Positions 9,580 to 19,334 are shown, counted from the stretch's first letter. The stretch: DNA of 64,000 nucleotides from CAZHEV01 sp964531335 [NCBI: uncultured bacterium] (GCA_964531335.1 CAZHEV010000004.1:73516-137515); one strand, 5' to 3'. Made by a program: numbers and translations. The notes: generated from the sequence alone by a model not told the origin.

Positions 9580-12003
9580 ATGAAGAATAGTAAATCAAGG
9601 AGCCGGGCGGCCGCCGCGCTCATCGAGCTTTCTTTGATCCCGTTGTCCAGCTCGGTGATATACCCGTCCGACGTCACGTCGTTCACCATCCATCTTCCCG
9701 GCACCAAGAAGATCCTGGAATCGGCCGGCGGCGATGAGCCGCGGGTCGTGCTTTATTTCATGTCCGGTCCGGAGGCAGTGCTTGCGGAGGACGACCTCCC
9801 GGCGGTGGGCCTGGAGGCCCGGATCCTCAGCAAGATAGCCATGCCCGAGGACTCCTATCAAGTGACCTTCCAGGGATTGAGGAGGGTCGTGATAACCGAG
9901 ATCCACAGTACGGAGCCCTTCACCGTGGTCTCGACAGAGCGCGCGAGGGAGAGAACGTACGACGCGGAGGCCTTGCGGTCGCTGGCCAACCAGGTCATAG
10001 AGCGCTGCAACCTCCTGGCCGAGGCCGACGAGAGATACTCGGTGGAGTCGATAGAGATCCTGCGCCTCAACCTGGGCGATCCGGGCAGGCTGGCTGACAT
10101 GGTGGCGGGCGGCTTCAGCCTCCAGCTACAGGGTAGGCGCAGAATACTCGAGCTCATCGACGTGGAGGAGAGGCTCAAGGCCCTGCTGCCCCTGCTCGAC
10201 AACGAGCTGAGAAAGAGCACCTTGCTCTCCAGCATTGTGAGGAAGGCGAAGTCGGGAATCGAGGACGGCGAGAGAAGGGAGCTTCTCAAGAGGCAGTTGG
10301 AGGTAATAAAGGCCGAGCTGGGCGAGGAGTATCCCCAGACGATCCAGGCGAAGGAGAACATGGCGCGGCTGGAGGCCGCGCCGCTTCCCGACGAGATCAA
10401 GCGGCAGATAAGGCATGAGATAAACCGCCTGGCCACGCTCCCCTACGTCTCCCAGGACTACAGCGAGGTCCTTACCTACCTGGACTGGGTCTTCTCGCTG
10501 CCCTGGGCCAGGCAGGAGAGAAAGCCGATCGACGTCGAGCGGGTCAGAGCCGTCCTGGAGGAGGACCATTTCGGCATAGGCTACGTCAAGGAGAGGATCG
10601 TCGAGTACCTGTCCGTCCTTAGCCTGAAGAGCGACTTCGAGGGCCCCGTTCTCTGCATAGTGGGTCCGACCGGCACCGGCAAGACGTCGCTCGCCGAGTC
10701 CGTGGCCGAGGGTCTGGGCAGGAAGCTGGTCGAGGTGAGCCTGGAGGCGGGCGCCGAGGAGGCCGACGTCAGCGGCACCGACCGAAACTACATCGAGGCG
10801 GGTCCGGGCAAGGTAATCCAGGCGCTGAGGGAGGCGGGCACCGCCGACCCGGTGATTGTCCTGGACGGCATAGACGGGCTGACCGACGAAGAGGACCGAG
10901 AGACGGTGCTCGCGCTGGCCGATCTGTTCGCCCCGGACAAGCGCCACAGGTTCACCGACAGGTACTTGGGCTTTCCATTCGACCTTTCGCGGGTCCTTTT
11001 CGTGTGCACGGCGTCGGTCGATTACGATATCCCGTACCTTCTCGAGGGCAAGCTGGACCTGGTCCATCTCGCCGGCTACACGGGCTCCGAGAAGCTGAAT
11101 ATCACTTTCAAGCACCTCTTGCCCGGGCGGGTGAAGGCGTACGGTCTGGAGGAGTCGGACCTCACGATGAGCAAGCGGACTCTGAGGTGGCTCATCCACT
11201 CCTACACGCGCGAGGCGGGCTTGAAGCAGCTAACCGCGCTGCTGAACATCGTGTGCAAGCGCAGGGCGGCTGAGAAGGTGGCCGGCTCCGCGTTCGTTTC
11301 GAAGGTCGGACGCAGGGACCTCAGGAAGTATCTCGGCCCGCCACGCTACCCCAACGTCCCCAGAAAGCCCGAGGTGGGTGTGGCGACCGGGCTGGCGTGG
11401 ACCAGCACGGGAGGCGACGTGCTGGTCATAGAGGCGCTCAAGATGAGGGGCGAAGGGGAGCTCGTCGCTACCGGTCAGCTAGGCCAGGTCATGTCGGAGT
11501 CGATAAAGGCGGCCCACAGCTACGTGCGCTCGAGGGCCGACATGTTGAAGATATCCCAAAAGGAAATTGAAAAGTACGACATACATATCCACTTCCCGGA
11601 GGGAGGCGTCCCCAAGGACGGCCCCTCGGCGGGAGTCGCGGCTACCCTGGCCATCGCCTCCATCCTCAGCGGGAGGCCGATACGGGCGGACCTGGCGGTA
11701 ACGGGCGAGGCCACCCTGACGGGGAAGGTGCTCGCGGTGGGCGGGATAAGGGAGAAGATAATGGCCGCCTATCGAGCGGGCCTCCACACGTTGGTCTTCC
11801 CCAAGCCCAACGAAGAGGACCTGCTGGACGTGCCCGAGGACGTCCTGGGCAAGATGGAGCTCATCGCCATAGAGCGCATGGACGAGGCGCTCGAGGTAGC
11901 CCTCGTGGACCCGGACGCCACGGAGTCCGTCAAGGAGGCGACCTCGGGTCCCGACCCCCGAAGGCGAAGAGGCCGCGCCGCGCGGAGGCAGGCCGCCGGC
12001 TGA
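9580..12003 (+). CDS. Lon-family protease paralog with degenerate ATPase domain
   Basis: 807 residues with full Lon architecture: LON substrate-binding domain (about 15-205), coiled region, AAA+ domain (about 325-590) and S16 protease domain (about 600-790). Walker A GPTGTGKT (362-369) is intact. Walker B reads LDGIDG (428-433) where Lon has LDEIDK, so the catalytic Glu is Gly; sensor 1 has Ser479 instead of Asn; the arginine-finger segment DRME is GKLD; and the sensor-2 region VRNLE is LKQLT. The proteolytic dyad is present: Ser683 in PKDGPSAG and Lys726 in GGIREK. It may bind but poorly hydrolyse ATP. A canonical Lon is encoded at 23848. The start ATG lies just after the Tad terminator, so it has its own transcription unit. 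Confidence 0.88.
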   Translation: MKNSKSRSRAAAALIELSLIPLSSSVIYPSDVTSFTIHLPGTKKILESAGGDEPRVVLYFMSGPEAVLAEDDLPAVGLEARILSKIAMPEDSYQVTFQGLRRVVITEIHSTEPFTVVSTERARERTYDAEALRSLANQVIERCNLLAEADERYSVESIEILRLNLGDPGRLADMVAGGFSLQLQGRRRILELIDVEERLKALLPLLDNELRKSTLLSSIVRKAKSGIEDGERRELLKRQLEVIKAELGEEYPQTIQAKENMARLEAAPLPDEIKRQIRHEINRLATLPYVSQDYSEVLTYLDWVFSLPWARQERKPIDVERVRAVLEEDHFGIGYVKERIVEYLSVLSLKSDFEGPVLCIVGPTGTGKTSLAESVAEGLGRKLVEVSLEAGAEEADVSGTDRNYIEAGPGKVIQALREAGTADPVIVLDGIDGLTDEEDRETVLALADLFAPDKRHRFTDRYLGFPFDLSRVLFVCTASVDYDIPYLLEGKLDLVHLAGYTGSEKLNITFKHLLPGRVKAYGLEESDLTMSKRTLRWLIHSYTREAGLKQLTALLNIVCKRRAAEKVAGSAFVSKVGRRDLRKYLGPPRYPNVPRKPEVGVATGLAWTSTGGDVLVIEALKMRGEGELVATGQLGQVMSESIKAAHSYVRSRADMLKISQKEIEKYDIHIHFPEGGVPKDGPSAGVAATLAIASILSGRPIRADLAVTGEATLTGKVLAVGGIREKIMAAYRAGLHTLVFPKPNEEDLLDVPEDVLGKMELIAIERMDEALEVALVDPDATESVKEATSGPDPRRRRGRAARRQAAG

Positions 12004-12113
12004 CGCGGCGGAGCGCCCGAGCCGGGGCTCAGGCGCTGAGGCCGGGGGGATCGCCCTTGAGCGGCCGCCACGCGATGCCGCGGCGGCGGCCGGTCGCGAC
12101 GCCGAGCCTCGCC

Positions 12114-14024
12114 TCAATCGCTCTCATTCTCTTTCAGGCTGCCGCCGCCCGCCCGAAGCTCCTCTATCTTCCTTGTGAGAAAGCCCATGGCGTCAGGGTC
12201 CCGGGGCGGGTTGACCTCCAGGTACCGCGCGTAGGCGTCGGCCGCCTCATCGAGTCGTCCGCATTTTTCCAGGGTGGCGGCGAGGTTGTAGAGGGCCTTG
12301 TGGTAGTCCGGCTTGGCCTCGACGGACCTTTTCAGCGCGGAGATCGCCTTGTCGCAGTTTCCCTTTTCGAGATAAGCGAACCCCAGGTTGTTGAGGGTCT
12401 GGTGCACCATCTCGCTGCGATCGTCCATCTCGATCGCCTTCTCCATGAGCTCTATGCCGCCCTCCAGGTCCCCGGACCTCTTCACTATGAGGCCTTTCGT
12501 GGCGGGCACCTCCGCGTACTCGGGGGCTATGCTCTCCGCGGCCGCTATCGCGTGGAGAGCCCCTGTCAGGTCGCCCCTTTTCTGCAAGGCAAGCGCGGTG
12601 CGCAGATAGGTCCGCGCCTCCTGAATGGAGTTCCACTCCCTCATCTTCATCTTAGGGTCGGGATAGTTCCCGCCGGGCTCCGGAAGCGAGCTCTTGTCCC
12701 TCTTGGGCGTTCCGAGATAACCGAGGGTCATCATCTTCTCCGTTATCTCGTCGTCGCTTTCCGCAAGCTCGGCGCGAAGATGACCGGGCCCATGGGAAAG
12801 CCCCTCCTCGAGGGTCGCGAGCATGGCCTCGAATTCGGCGAGCCGGTCGGTCCGGCTCTCGGCCAGGTTGTTCACCTCGCCTGGGTCGTTTCGCAGGTCG
12901 TAGAGCTCCGGCACCGGCGCTCTTACGTATTTCCAGTCGCCGGTCCTGAGGGCCTGCATCTCGTGCCATCTATAGGAGTACAACGTGTGGAAAGTCTCGA
13001 TGTAGGCCTGCGTCGGCTCGAGCTCCTCCGTGCCCATGACCGCCGCGGCGAGAGACCGCCCCTGAACGGTCTCCGGCACGGCCAGCCCCGCCAGGTCGAG
13101 AATCGTGGGCATCACGTCCGCCGTCGTGACCTGCGTCGAGATCGTAACGCCCGCGGGGAGCTCTCCCGGACGGCTGAATATGAGAGGAACCGCCACCGTC
13201 GCGTCGTATAGGAAGAACCCATGCGATCCCTCGCCGTGCTGCAACAGGTCCTCGCCGTGATCGGACGTGAAGACCACGAGCGTCTCCTCTTCGAGCCCCG
13301 ACTCATCGAGTCCGTTCAGGAGCACGCCTATCTGCGCGTCCGTGTAGGCGACCTCCCCGTCGTAGGGCGCCATGAAGTACCTGTCGTCGAAAGGAGGGGG
13401 CGGATCGTAGTAAAGATGAGGGTCGAAGTAGTGCACCATGCACATGAAGGGACCGCCGCGCTTGTTCCCCTCGATCCACTCGAGCGCCGCCGCGGTCACG
13501 TCCTCGGCCCTTCGCTGGGTCCCCTGGAGCTGCTCGACCTGGGTGGCGTACATCCGGCTGTAGACCGGGAACTCTCCGCTCATGTCGTCGTCGTAGTGAT
13601 CGAAGCCGTCCGCGAAGCCGTAGCGCCTGTCCAGGACCATCGATGCGACGAAGCCGGCCGTCCTGTATCCGGCCTCCTTGAAAGGCCCCGCCAGCTTGGG
13701 AAGCGAAGGGCTCAAGGCGAAAAGCTCGTTGTCCCTTACCTCGTGAAGCGTCGGATAGGTGCCCGTGATAAGGGTCGCCACTGAAGGCGCAGTTACGGGC
13801 GACGAGGTCACGACGTCCGCGAACTTCACACCGCGCGAGGCCAGCCTGTCTATATGGGGGGTGCGGATGTCCCTGTATCCATAGCATCTGAGGTGGTCCG
13901 CCCTCAGAGTGTCCACTATTATGAAAAGCACGTTGGGGCCTTTGTCCCCGCCGCCGCACGAGGCGAGCGCCATGGGGATCGCCGCGGCCGCGGCCAGTAT
14001 GGAGATAGCCCGTCTGAAGCGCAT
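12114..14024 (-). CDS. sulfatase/alkaline-phosphatase-fold lipoprotein with TPR tail
   Basis: 636 residues. A signal peptide ends in the lipobox LASC (Cys23), so this is a lipoprotein. Residues about 28-410 match the sulfatase family (NVLFIIVDTLRADHL, GTYPTLHE, VFTSDHGEDLLQHGE). The usual formylglycine motif C/S-x-P-x-R reads T78-A-P-S-V82 here, so neither the modifiable Cys/Ser nor the Arg is present. A Thr nucleophile, as in phosphodiesterase or phosphoethanolamine-transferase relatives, is plausible. Residues about 465-636 are TPR repeats. GGGAGG precedes ATG 14024. The gene converges with the Lon paralog and is the first of only two minus-strand genes in the window. Confidence 0.82.
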   Translation of the reverse strand: MRFRRAISILAAAAAIPMALASCGGGDKGPNVLFIIVDTLRADHLRCYGYRDIRTPHIDRLASRGVKFADVVTSSPVTAPSVATLITGTYPTLHEVRDNELFALSPSLPKLAGPFKEAGYRTAGFVASMVLDRRYGFADGFDHYDDDMSGEFPVYSRMYATQVEQLQGTQRRAEDVTAAALEWIEGNKRGGPFMCMVHYFDPHLYYDPPPPFDDRYFMAPYDGEVAYTDAQIGVLLNGLDESGLEEETLVVFTSDHGEDLLQHGEGSHGFFLYDATVAVPLIFSRPGELPAGVTISTQVTTADVMPTILDLAGLAVPETVQGRSLAAAVMGTEELEPTQAYIETFHTLYSYRWHEMQALRTGDWKYVRAPVPELYDLRNDPGEVNNLAESRTDRLAEFEAMLATLEEGLSHGPGHLRAELAESDDEITEKMMTLGYLGTPKRDKSSLPEPGGNYPDPKMKMREWNSIQEARTYLRTALALQKRGDLTGALHAIAAAESIAPEYAEVPATKGLIVKRSGDLEGGIELMEKAIEMDDRSEMVHQTLNNLGFAYLEKGNCDKAISALKRSVEAKPDYHKALYNLAATLEKCGRLDEAADAYARYLEVNPPRDPDAMGFLTRKIEELRAGGGSLKENESD

Positions 14025-14223
14025 ATATGCCTCCCATGAATTGGTTCTCGTTCAATCTCGACCGAGAACCCTCATGATCCAGCCTATCACGCCCCTTTAC
14101 CCCCGGCAACCGTACGAAGGCGGGCGTAATTGTAGTGACACGGCGTGGGGGGCGCTTCGCGCCGTCTGAGCAAGGCGGCCTCGGCCCTCCAGGGGGGTCA
14201 CCATGTCTATTCCCATTCCCACC

Positions 14224-14253
14224 CGGAGCGCTGGAAAACGGAGCGCTGGAAAA
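14224..14253 (+). repeat. perfect 15-bp tandem duplication before the pyr promoter
   Basis: CGGAGCGCTGGAAAA occurs twice head to tail at 14224-14238 and 14239-14253, four bases before the candidate -35 of the pyr operon. The element includes AGCGCT, a 6-bp palindrome, so the pair could be an operator. The remaining gene-free sequence at 14025-14223 shows nothing else that I recognise. Confidence 0.8.
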
Positions 14254-14256
14254 CCC

Positions 14257-14285
14257 TTGCGCCCCGCCCGCGAGGAGGATACAAT
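14257..14285 (+). promoter_or_regulatory. candidate promoter of the pyr operon
   Basis: TTGCGC at 14257-14262 and TACAAT at 14280-14285 with a 17-bp spacer. Transcription would start near 14292, just before the PyrR-type hairpin, giving a leader of about 158 nt that contains the binding loop and the attenuator. The -35 is weak and the -10 is good. The fit with the downstream elements raises its credibility. Confidence 0.55.
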
Positions 14286-14302
14286 CCCCTCGATAGAGAC
14301 AG

Positions 14303-14343
14303 CCCCGCCTTTAATGAGCGGCCCGGTGAGGCCGAGAAGGGGG
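14303..14343 (+). promoter_or_regulatory. PyrR-binding hairpin (anti-antiterminator)
   Basis: GGCC (14320-14323) and GGCC (14330-14333) enclose the hexaloop CGGTGA at 14324-14329. The known PyrR binding loop carries CNGNGA closed by CC/GG, so the match is complete. Below an internal, purine-rich loop, CCTT (14308-14311) pairs with AAGG (14337-14340) as a lower stem. Its place between the promoter and the terminator in front of pyrR supports the assignment. Confidence 0.72.
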
Positions 14344-14370
14344 AACGATGCACTGTGGAAGGGACAGCAG

Positions 14371-14415
14371 GGTCTTCCGCCGGCGCAGAAGAGCGCCCGC
14401 GGCAAGGCCTTTTTT
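14371..14415 (+). terminator. attenuator terminator in the pyrR leader
   Basis: Left arm 14371-14386 pairs with right arm 14393-14409 (about 15 pairs, one mismatch, one bulged C, one G-U) around the loop AGAAGA, followed by six T at 14410-14415. A competing antiterminator is possible: GTGGAAG (14355-14361) can pair with CTTCCGC (14374-14380) inside the left arm. The terminator lies 35 bp before the pyrR start, so it must be an attenuator rather than the end of an upstream gene. Confidence 0.75.
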
Positions 14416-14440
14416 CTTGCCGGCCACCATCTTGTTCTAG

Positions 14441-15052
<612 letters not shown>

Positions 15053-15064
15053 GAGGTGACCGAC

Positions 15065-16006
15065 TTGTTCAAGGGAACGAACCTGCTGGGACTCGAGACC
15101 CTGGAAGCGGGCGAGATCGAGAGCATTCTCGATACCGCCGAGTCATTCAGAGAAGTGCTGGAGCGGCCTATCAAGAAGGTCCCCACCCTCAGGGGACAGA
15201 CGATAGTGAACCTCTTTTTCGAGCCGAGCACCAGGACGCGCGTCTCCTTCGAGCTGGCGGAGAAGAGGCTCAGCGCGGACTCGATAAACTTCTCCTCGTC
15301 CGGCAGCAGCGTCTCGAAGGGGGAGACCCTGAAGGACACGGCGCGCAACATAGAGGCGATGAACGTTGACATGCTGGTCATACGCCATCCCGCGGCCGGC
15401 GCGCCGCACTACCTTGCCACTTGCCTGGACGCGCGCGTGATAAACGCCGGAGACGGAGCGCACGAGCACCCCACGCAGGCCCTTCTGGACATGTTCACCG
15501 TGCGGCGCAGGGTCGGGCGCATAAAGGGGCTGCGGGTGGCCATCATAGGGGACATCGCGCACAGCCGAGTGGCCCGGTCGAACATCTGGGGGTTCGGGAA
15601 AATGGGCGCCGGCGTCGCGGTGTGCGGGCCGAGCACCTTGATGCCCGTCGAGGTGGACAAGATGGGCGTGGAGGTCTTCTGGAGGGTGGAGGAGGCGGTG
15701 GAGGGCGCGGACGTGGTCCTGGTCCTGCGACTCCAGCGCGAGAGGCAAAGGGACGTGTTCCTGCCGTCCTTGAGGGAATACGCCAGGATGTTCGGGGTCA
15801 ACTCGGCCAAGTTGAAGCACGCCAAGGAGGGGGCCCTGGTGATGCATCCCGGGCCCATAAACAGGGGCATAGAGATCGCCCAGGATGTCGCGGACGGCCC
15901 GTTCTCCGTGATACTGGAGCAGGTGACGAACGGAGTGGCCGTCAGGATGGCCGTCCTGTATCTCTTGGGCGGCGTCGAGGAGTCCAAGGAGGTAGTCGTC
16001 GCCTGA
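15065..16006 (+). CDS. pyrB: aspartate carbamoyltransferase catalytic subunit
   Basis: Catalyses carbamoyl phosphate plus aspartate to carbamoyl aspartate, the first committed step of pyrimidine synthesis. Signature motifs include [12 protein letters not shown] (51-62), the SVSKGE loop (82-87), HPTQALLD (from 135) and MHPGPINRG near the C terminus. TTG 15065 is chosen because AGGAGG at 15051-15056, overlapping the pyrR stop, leaves an 8-base spacer; the in-frame GTG 15056 sits inside that Shine-Dalgarno. The length of 313 residues is normal. No pyrI regulatory subunit is present, as in most bacteria with PyrR. Confidence 0.95.
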   Translation: MFKGTNLLGLETLEAGEIESILDTAESFREVLERPIKKVPTLRGQTIVNLFFEPSTRTRVSFELAEKRLSADSINFSSSGSSVSKGETLKDTARNIEAMNVDMLVIRHPAAGAPHYLATCLDARVINAGDGAHEHPTQALLDMFTVRRRVGRIKGLRVAIIGDIAHSRVARSNIWGFGKMGAGVAVCGPSTLMPVEVDKMGVEVFWRVEEAVEGADVVLVLRLQRERQRDVFLPSLREYARMFGVNSAKLKHAKEGALVMHPGPINRGIEIAQDVADGPFSVILEQVTNGVAVRMAVLYLLGGVEESKEVVVA

Positions 16007-16047
16007 TCGAATTACGCCGTTCAGGTGGAGGAGGTGCGCTCGAGAAA

Positions 16048-17394
16048 ATGTCTGAAGGGAACAAGATGGATATCGGAGGCATGTACGTGTTGAGAGGGGG
16101 ACTCGTCGTCGATCCGCTCGCGGAGTCGGAGACGGCGGTGGACGTCCTGGTGAGAGGGGGGATCGTGGAAGCGATGGGCCCCGGCCTCGAGGTGGAGGGC
16201 GAGTGCGCCGAGCTCGACGTATCAGGGTCTCTGGTCTGCCCGGGGCTTATCGACATGCACGTGCACCTGCGCGAGCCAGGGCGCGAGGACAAGGAGACCA
16301 TAGAGAGCGGCACCGCCGCGGCGGTGCGCGGCGGCTTCACCGCGGTCGCCTGTATGCCCAACACGGACCCTCCAATAGACAACCAGGGCGCGGTGTCCTT
16401 CGTTCTGGAGAGGGCGGCGCGATTTGGATCGTGCACGGTCCTGCCGGTCGCGTCCATCACCATGAAAAGGGAGGGAAAGGCGCTCACCGAGATGTTCGAC
16501 CTGGCCGCGGCCGGCGCGGTCGCACTCAGCGACGATGGCGATTCGGTGAAGGATGCGAGCGTCATGAGAAGGGCTCTGGAATACTCCGTCATGGCCGGCC
16601 TGCCCGTCATATCGCACTGCGAGGACAAGTCGCTCGCGGGATCGGGCGTCATGCACGAGGGGGTCCTGTCGACGCGGCTGGGTCTCAAGGGGATACCCTC
16701 CGTCTCCGAGGAGGTTATCGTGAGCAGGGATATCGCCCTGGCCGAGTTGACGTCGGCTCGACTGCACCTCACGCACCTCAGCTCGGCCAGGTCGGTTGAG
16801 ATGGTCAGAGAGGCCAAGGCCCGCGGAGTCAATGTCAGCGCGGATGTGACGCCGCACCACATCGCACTGACTCACGAGGCGGTCGTGGGCTACCGGACTT
16901 ACGCCAAGGTCAATCCCCCTCTGAGGACCGAGAGAGACAGAATGGCCCTCCTCGAGGGGCTCAAAGAAGGTACAATCGACTGTGTGGCCACCGATCATGC
17001 TCCCCACACGGAGATAGAGAAGGACGTCGAATTCGACGTGGCTCCTTTCGGCGCAATCGGGCTGGAGACGGCCGTCGGCGTGCTGTTCACCTATGCCGTG
17101 CGAACCGGGCTAATGTCGCGAGCCCGAGCCGTCGCCAGACTGACCGCCGGCCCCGCGTCGGCCCTGGGCCTGCGGACGGCGGGGACCCTGCGTCAAGGGG
17201 GACGCGCGGACATCACCGTAATCGACCCCGAAATGACCTGGACCGTGGATCCCGATCGCTTCGTCTCCAAGTCCAGGAACAGCCCGTTCGTGGGGCAGAG
17301 CCTGACCGGAGCGCCGGTGCTGACGATTGTGGGAGGGCGCGTGGCCCACATGGGCCGTGAGCTGCGGACCTCCGGCAAGCTGGAGGCGACCTAG
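16048..17394 (+). CDS. pyrC: dihydroorotase (class I)
   Basis: Zinc amidohydrolase that cyclises carbamoyl aspartate to dihydroorotate. Metal ligands are visible: the HxH in DMHVHLREPG (71-73), later His residues in VISHCED and LTHLSS, and the catalytic Asp in ATDHAPH. At about 448 residues it is a full-length class I enzyme. The frame is open far upstream through pyrB, but that part is not dihydroorotase; ATG 16048 is used, 12 bases after AGGAGGT, with ATG 16066 behind AAGGGA as a good alternative. It follows pyrB by 41 bp. Confidence 0.95.
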   Translation: MSEGNKMDIGGMYVLRGGLVVDPLAESETAVDVLVRGGIVEAMGPGLEVEGECAELDVSGSLVCPGLIDMHVHLREPGREDKETIESGTAAAVRGGFTAVACMPNTDPPIDNQGAVSFVLERAARFGSCTVLPVASITMKREGKALTEMFDLAAAGAVALSDDGDSVKDASVMRRALEYSVMAGLPVISHCEDKSLAGSGVMHEGVLSTRLGLKGIPSVSEEVIVSRDIALAELTSARLHLTHLSSARSVEMVREAKARGVNVSADVTPHHIALTHEAVVGYRTYAKVNPPLRTERDRMALLEGLKEGTIDCVATDHAPHTEIEKDVEFDVAPFGAIGLETAVGVLFTYAVRTGLMSRARAVARLTAGPASALGLRTAGTLRQGGRADITVIDPEMTWTVDPDRFVSKSRNSPFVGQSLTGAPVLTIVGGRVAHMGRELRTSGKLEAT

Positions 17395-17528
17395 GCGGAG
17401 CGCCCGCGTCAGGTGGAGCCGGAGCTGGAGGCGAGTCCGGCGCTCGGTCCGCGTGCGGCCGGCGTGGTATCGCTCGCGGAGTCCGCGCCACCCGGTCCCA
17501 CCGCGCCGAAGATGTTCTTGGAGGTAGT

Positions 17529-19334
17529 TTGCTGTTGGATAGAAAGACACTCGCTCCGCGCCGGATAGCGGTCGTTTTGCTTTCCGCGATGGTGCTTGCC
17601 TGCGCTTCCTGCGCTTACTACAACACCTTCTTCCTGGCAAAGAAGCACTACAAGCAGGCCGAGCGCTTCAGGTCGGAAAGACCGGACGATCAGCCCACCT
17701 CGAGCGAGATAGCTTCTTATGAGAAATGCATAAAGCAGTGTTCGAAGGTCATCGCCGAGTACCCGAACAGCAAGTACGTGGACGACGCGCTTTTCCTCAT
17801 GGGCAAGAGCTATTATTACTGGGAGAGGTACGACGACGCGATGAAGTGGTTCGGTCGGCTCCAGGAGATCTACCCCCAGTCCGTGCACATCCGCGAGGCC
17901 CGGTTCCTGACCGCGCGGAGCCACCTGGCGCTGCGCGAGTACGTGGAAGCGGAGAACATCCTGACCCAGCTACTGAGCTCGCCCGGGGGAGAGGAGCTGG
18001 AGAAGGAGAGGATAATGTTCGCCCTCTCGGAAGTCGCGGTCAAGAGAGGCTACAGCGACGCCGCTGTGGCATATCTCAGGGCGCTTTTGGCCGGCGAGCC
18101 GCCGGACCGGCTTAAGTTGGAGGCGAACCTGGCCCTCGGTGACGTCTACTTCGAGAGGGGAGCCTATGACAGCGCGGCCATGAGCTACGAGATAGTATCC
18201 ACGCGCTCCGGGAAGAAGGAGCAGAGAGTCGAGGCGCGAAAGAGGATGGGGCAGTCCTACCAGGCGAGGGGCGATTGCCGGGAGGCGCTGGACATATACT
18301 CCCAGCTCCTGCTGTCGGTGGAGAAGGAGTCGAGGGACAACAGGAAGAAGGATCCGCAGGAAGCCGCGTTGTTGCTGAGGATGGGCGAATGCCACAACTC
18401 GCTGGGCGAGCACGAAAGGGCGCTGGAGCTTTTCAGAAGGGTTATGGAGGACTTCCCTATGAGCTCCGTCGCCGCTGAAGCCGAGTTCCTCACCGGCTAT
18501 ACGTACGAGATGTACTACGAGGATCTCGAAAGGGCCAAGATATCTTACGACAGGGTGCCCACGCACTTCCAGAGGTCCGTCTATGTCGATGATGCCAAGA
18601 AGCGCTCCGCCGGGCTCGCCCAGTTGCAGCAATACTCAGGTGTCAAGGGCGAGCGCCCGGAGGAGGCCGAGGCCGAGGGGCTTTTCCTCTCCGCCGAGCT
18701 CAACCTCTTCCAGCTCAACAAGCCCGAGAAGGCTCTCGAGCTATATCGCGAGGTCGAATCCACCTATTCGGACGACCCACTGGCCCCGAAGGCGGCCTAC
18801 GCAGCCGCCTGGGTGCTGATCAATAAGCTGGATATGAAGAGCGAAGGCATCGAGGAGTACAGGAGGATAGTGAAGGAGTATCCGTACACCTCCTACGCGG
18901 ACGGGTCCAGGCGCATTCTAGGCATGGAGTCCCTTGGTCTAATGATGCACGGCCCTCCGATCCCGAAAGGCTGGTCGCCACCGGACTCGGCGAAGTTTGC
19001 CGCCGCTCTCCAGGCGGTATCCGCGGGTAGCGCCGCGGACACTTCGGTAACCGCGGCGCCGGACACCTCGGTAACGGGCGCCCGGCCGGACTCTACTAGG
19101 GCCGGGGTGCCGCCGGACAGCTCGCCGGTCCCCGCCCGCCCCGACTCGACGGGGGCTGGGGAGATGGCCTCCGACAGCTCCGGGGTCCCCGCCCGCCCCG
19201 ACTCGACGGGGGCTGGGCAGATGGCCCCCGACAGCTCCGGGGTCCCCGCCCGCCCCGACTCGACGGGGGTTGGGCAGATGGCCCCCGATACCGGCTCGGC
19301 CGGGGGGACGGGGCGAAGGGGAGGCGGCTCATGA
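17529..19334 (+). CDS. TPR-rich outer-membrane-type lipoprotein
   Basis: 601 residues. A signal peptide ends in a Cys-rich lipobox region (LACASC) followed by AYYNTFFLAKKHYKQAE, a start seen in TPR lipoproteins of FCB-related bacteria. Several TPR units span about 60-470, with some resemblance to BamD/YbgF-type tol/bam helpers. The C-terminal 110 residues are Pro/Asp/Ser/Thr-rich and contain a 19-residue tandem repeat. The start is TTG 17529 just after GGAGG (17520-17524); TTG 17535 is possible. It sits inside the pyr operon and its stop overlaps pyrK (ATGA), so it is co-translated with a pyrimidine gene although no pyrimidine role is apparent. Confidence 0.8.
   Translation: MLLDRKTLAPRRIAVVLLSAMVLACASCAYYNTFFLAKKHYKQAERFRSERPDDQPTSSEIASYEKCIKQCSKVIAEYPNSKYVDDALFLMGKSYYYWERYDDAMKWFGRLQEIYPQSVHIREARFLTARSHLALREYVEAENILTQLLSSPGGEELEKERIMFALSEVAVKRGYSDAAVAYLRALLAGEPPDRLKLEANLALGDVYFERGAYDSAAMSYEIVSTRSGKKEQRVEARKRMGQSYQARGDCREALDIYSQLLLSVEKESRDNRKKDPQEAALLLRMGECHNSLGEHERALELFRRVMEDFPMSSVAAEAEFLTGYTYEMYYEDLERAKISYDRVPTHFQRSVYVDDAKKRSAGLAQLQQYSGVKGERPEEAEAEGLFLSAELNLFQLNKPEKALELYREVESTYSDDPLAPKAAYAAAWVLINKLDMKSEGIEEYRRIVKEYPYTSYADGSRRILGMESLGLMMHGPPIPKGWSPPDSAKFAAALQAVSAGSAADTSVTAAPDTSVTGARPDSTRAGVPPDSSPVPARPDSTGAGEMASDSSGVPARPDSTGAGQMAPDSSGVPARPDSTGVGQMAPDTGSAGGTGRRGGGS
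19113..19283 (+). repeat. 57-bp tandem minisatellite in the TPR lipoprotein gene
   Basis: Three consecutive 57-bp units (19113-19169, 19170-19226, 19227-19283) encode variants of PDSSGVPARPDSTGAGQMA. A partial fourth unit follows and degenerate P-D-T/S units precede. Units 2 and 3 are nearly identical at DNA level. The tract keeps the frame and codes for a flexible tail. Confidence 0.9.

Noticed and set aside
12057-13211. 384-codon + strand frame opposite the sulfatase-like gene
   Set aside because: The minus strand carries a lipobox, sulfatase motifs and TPR repeats; the + frame has none.
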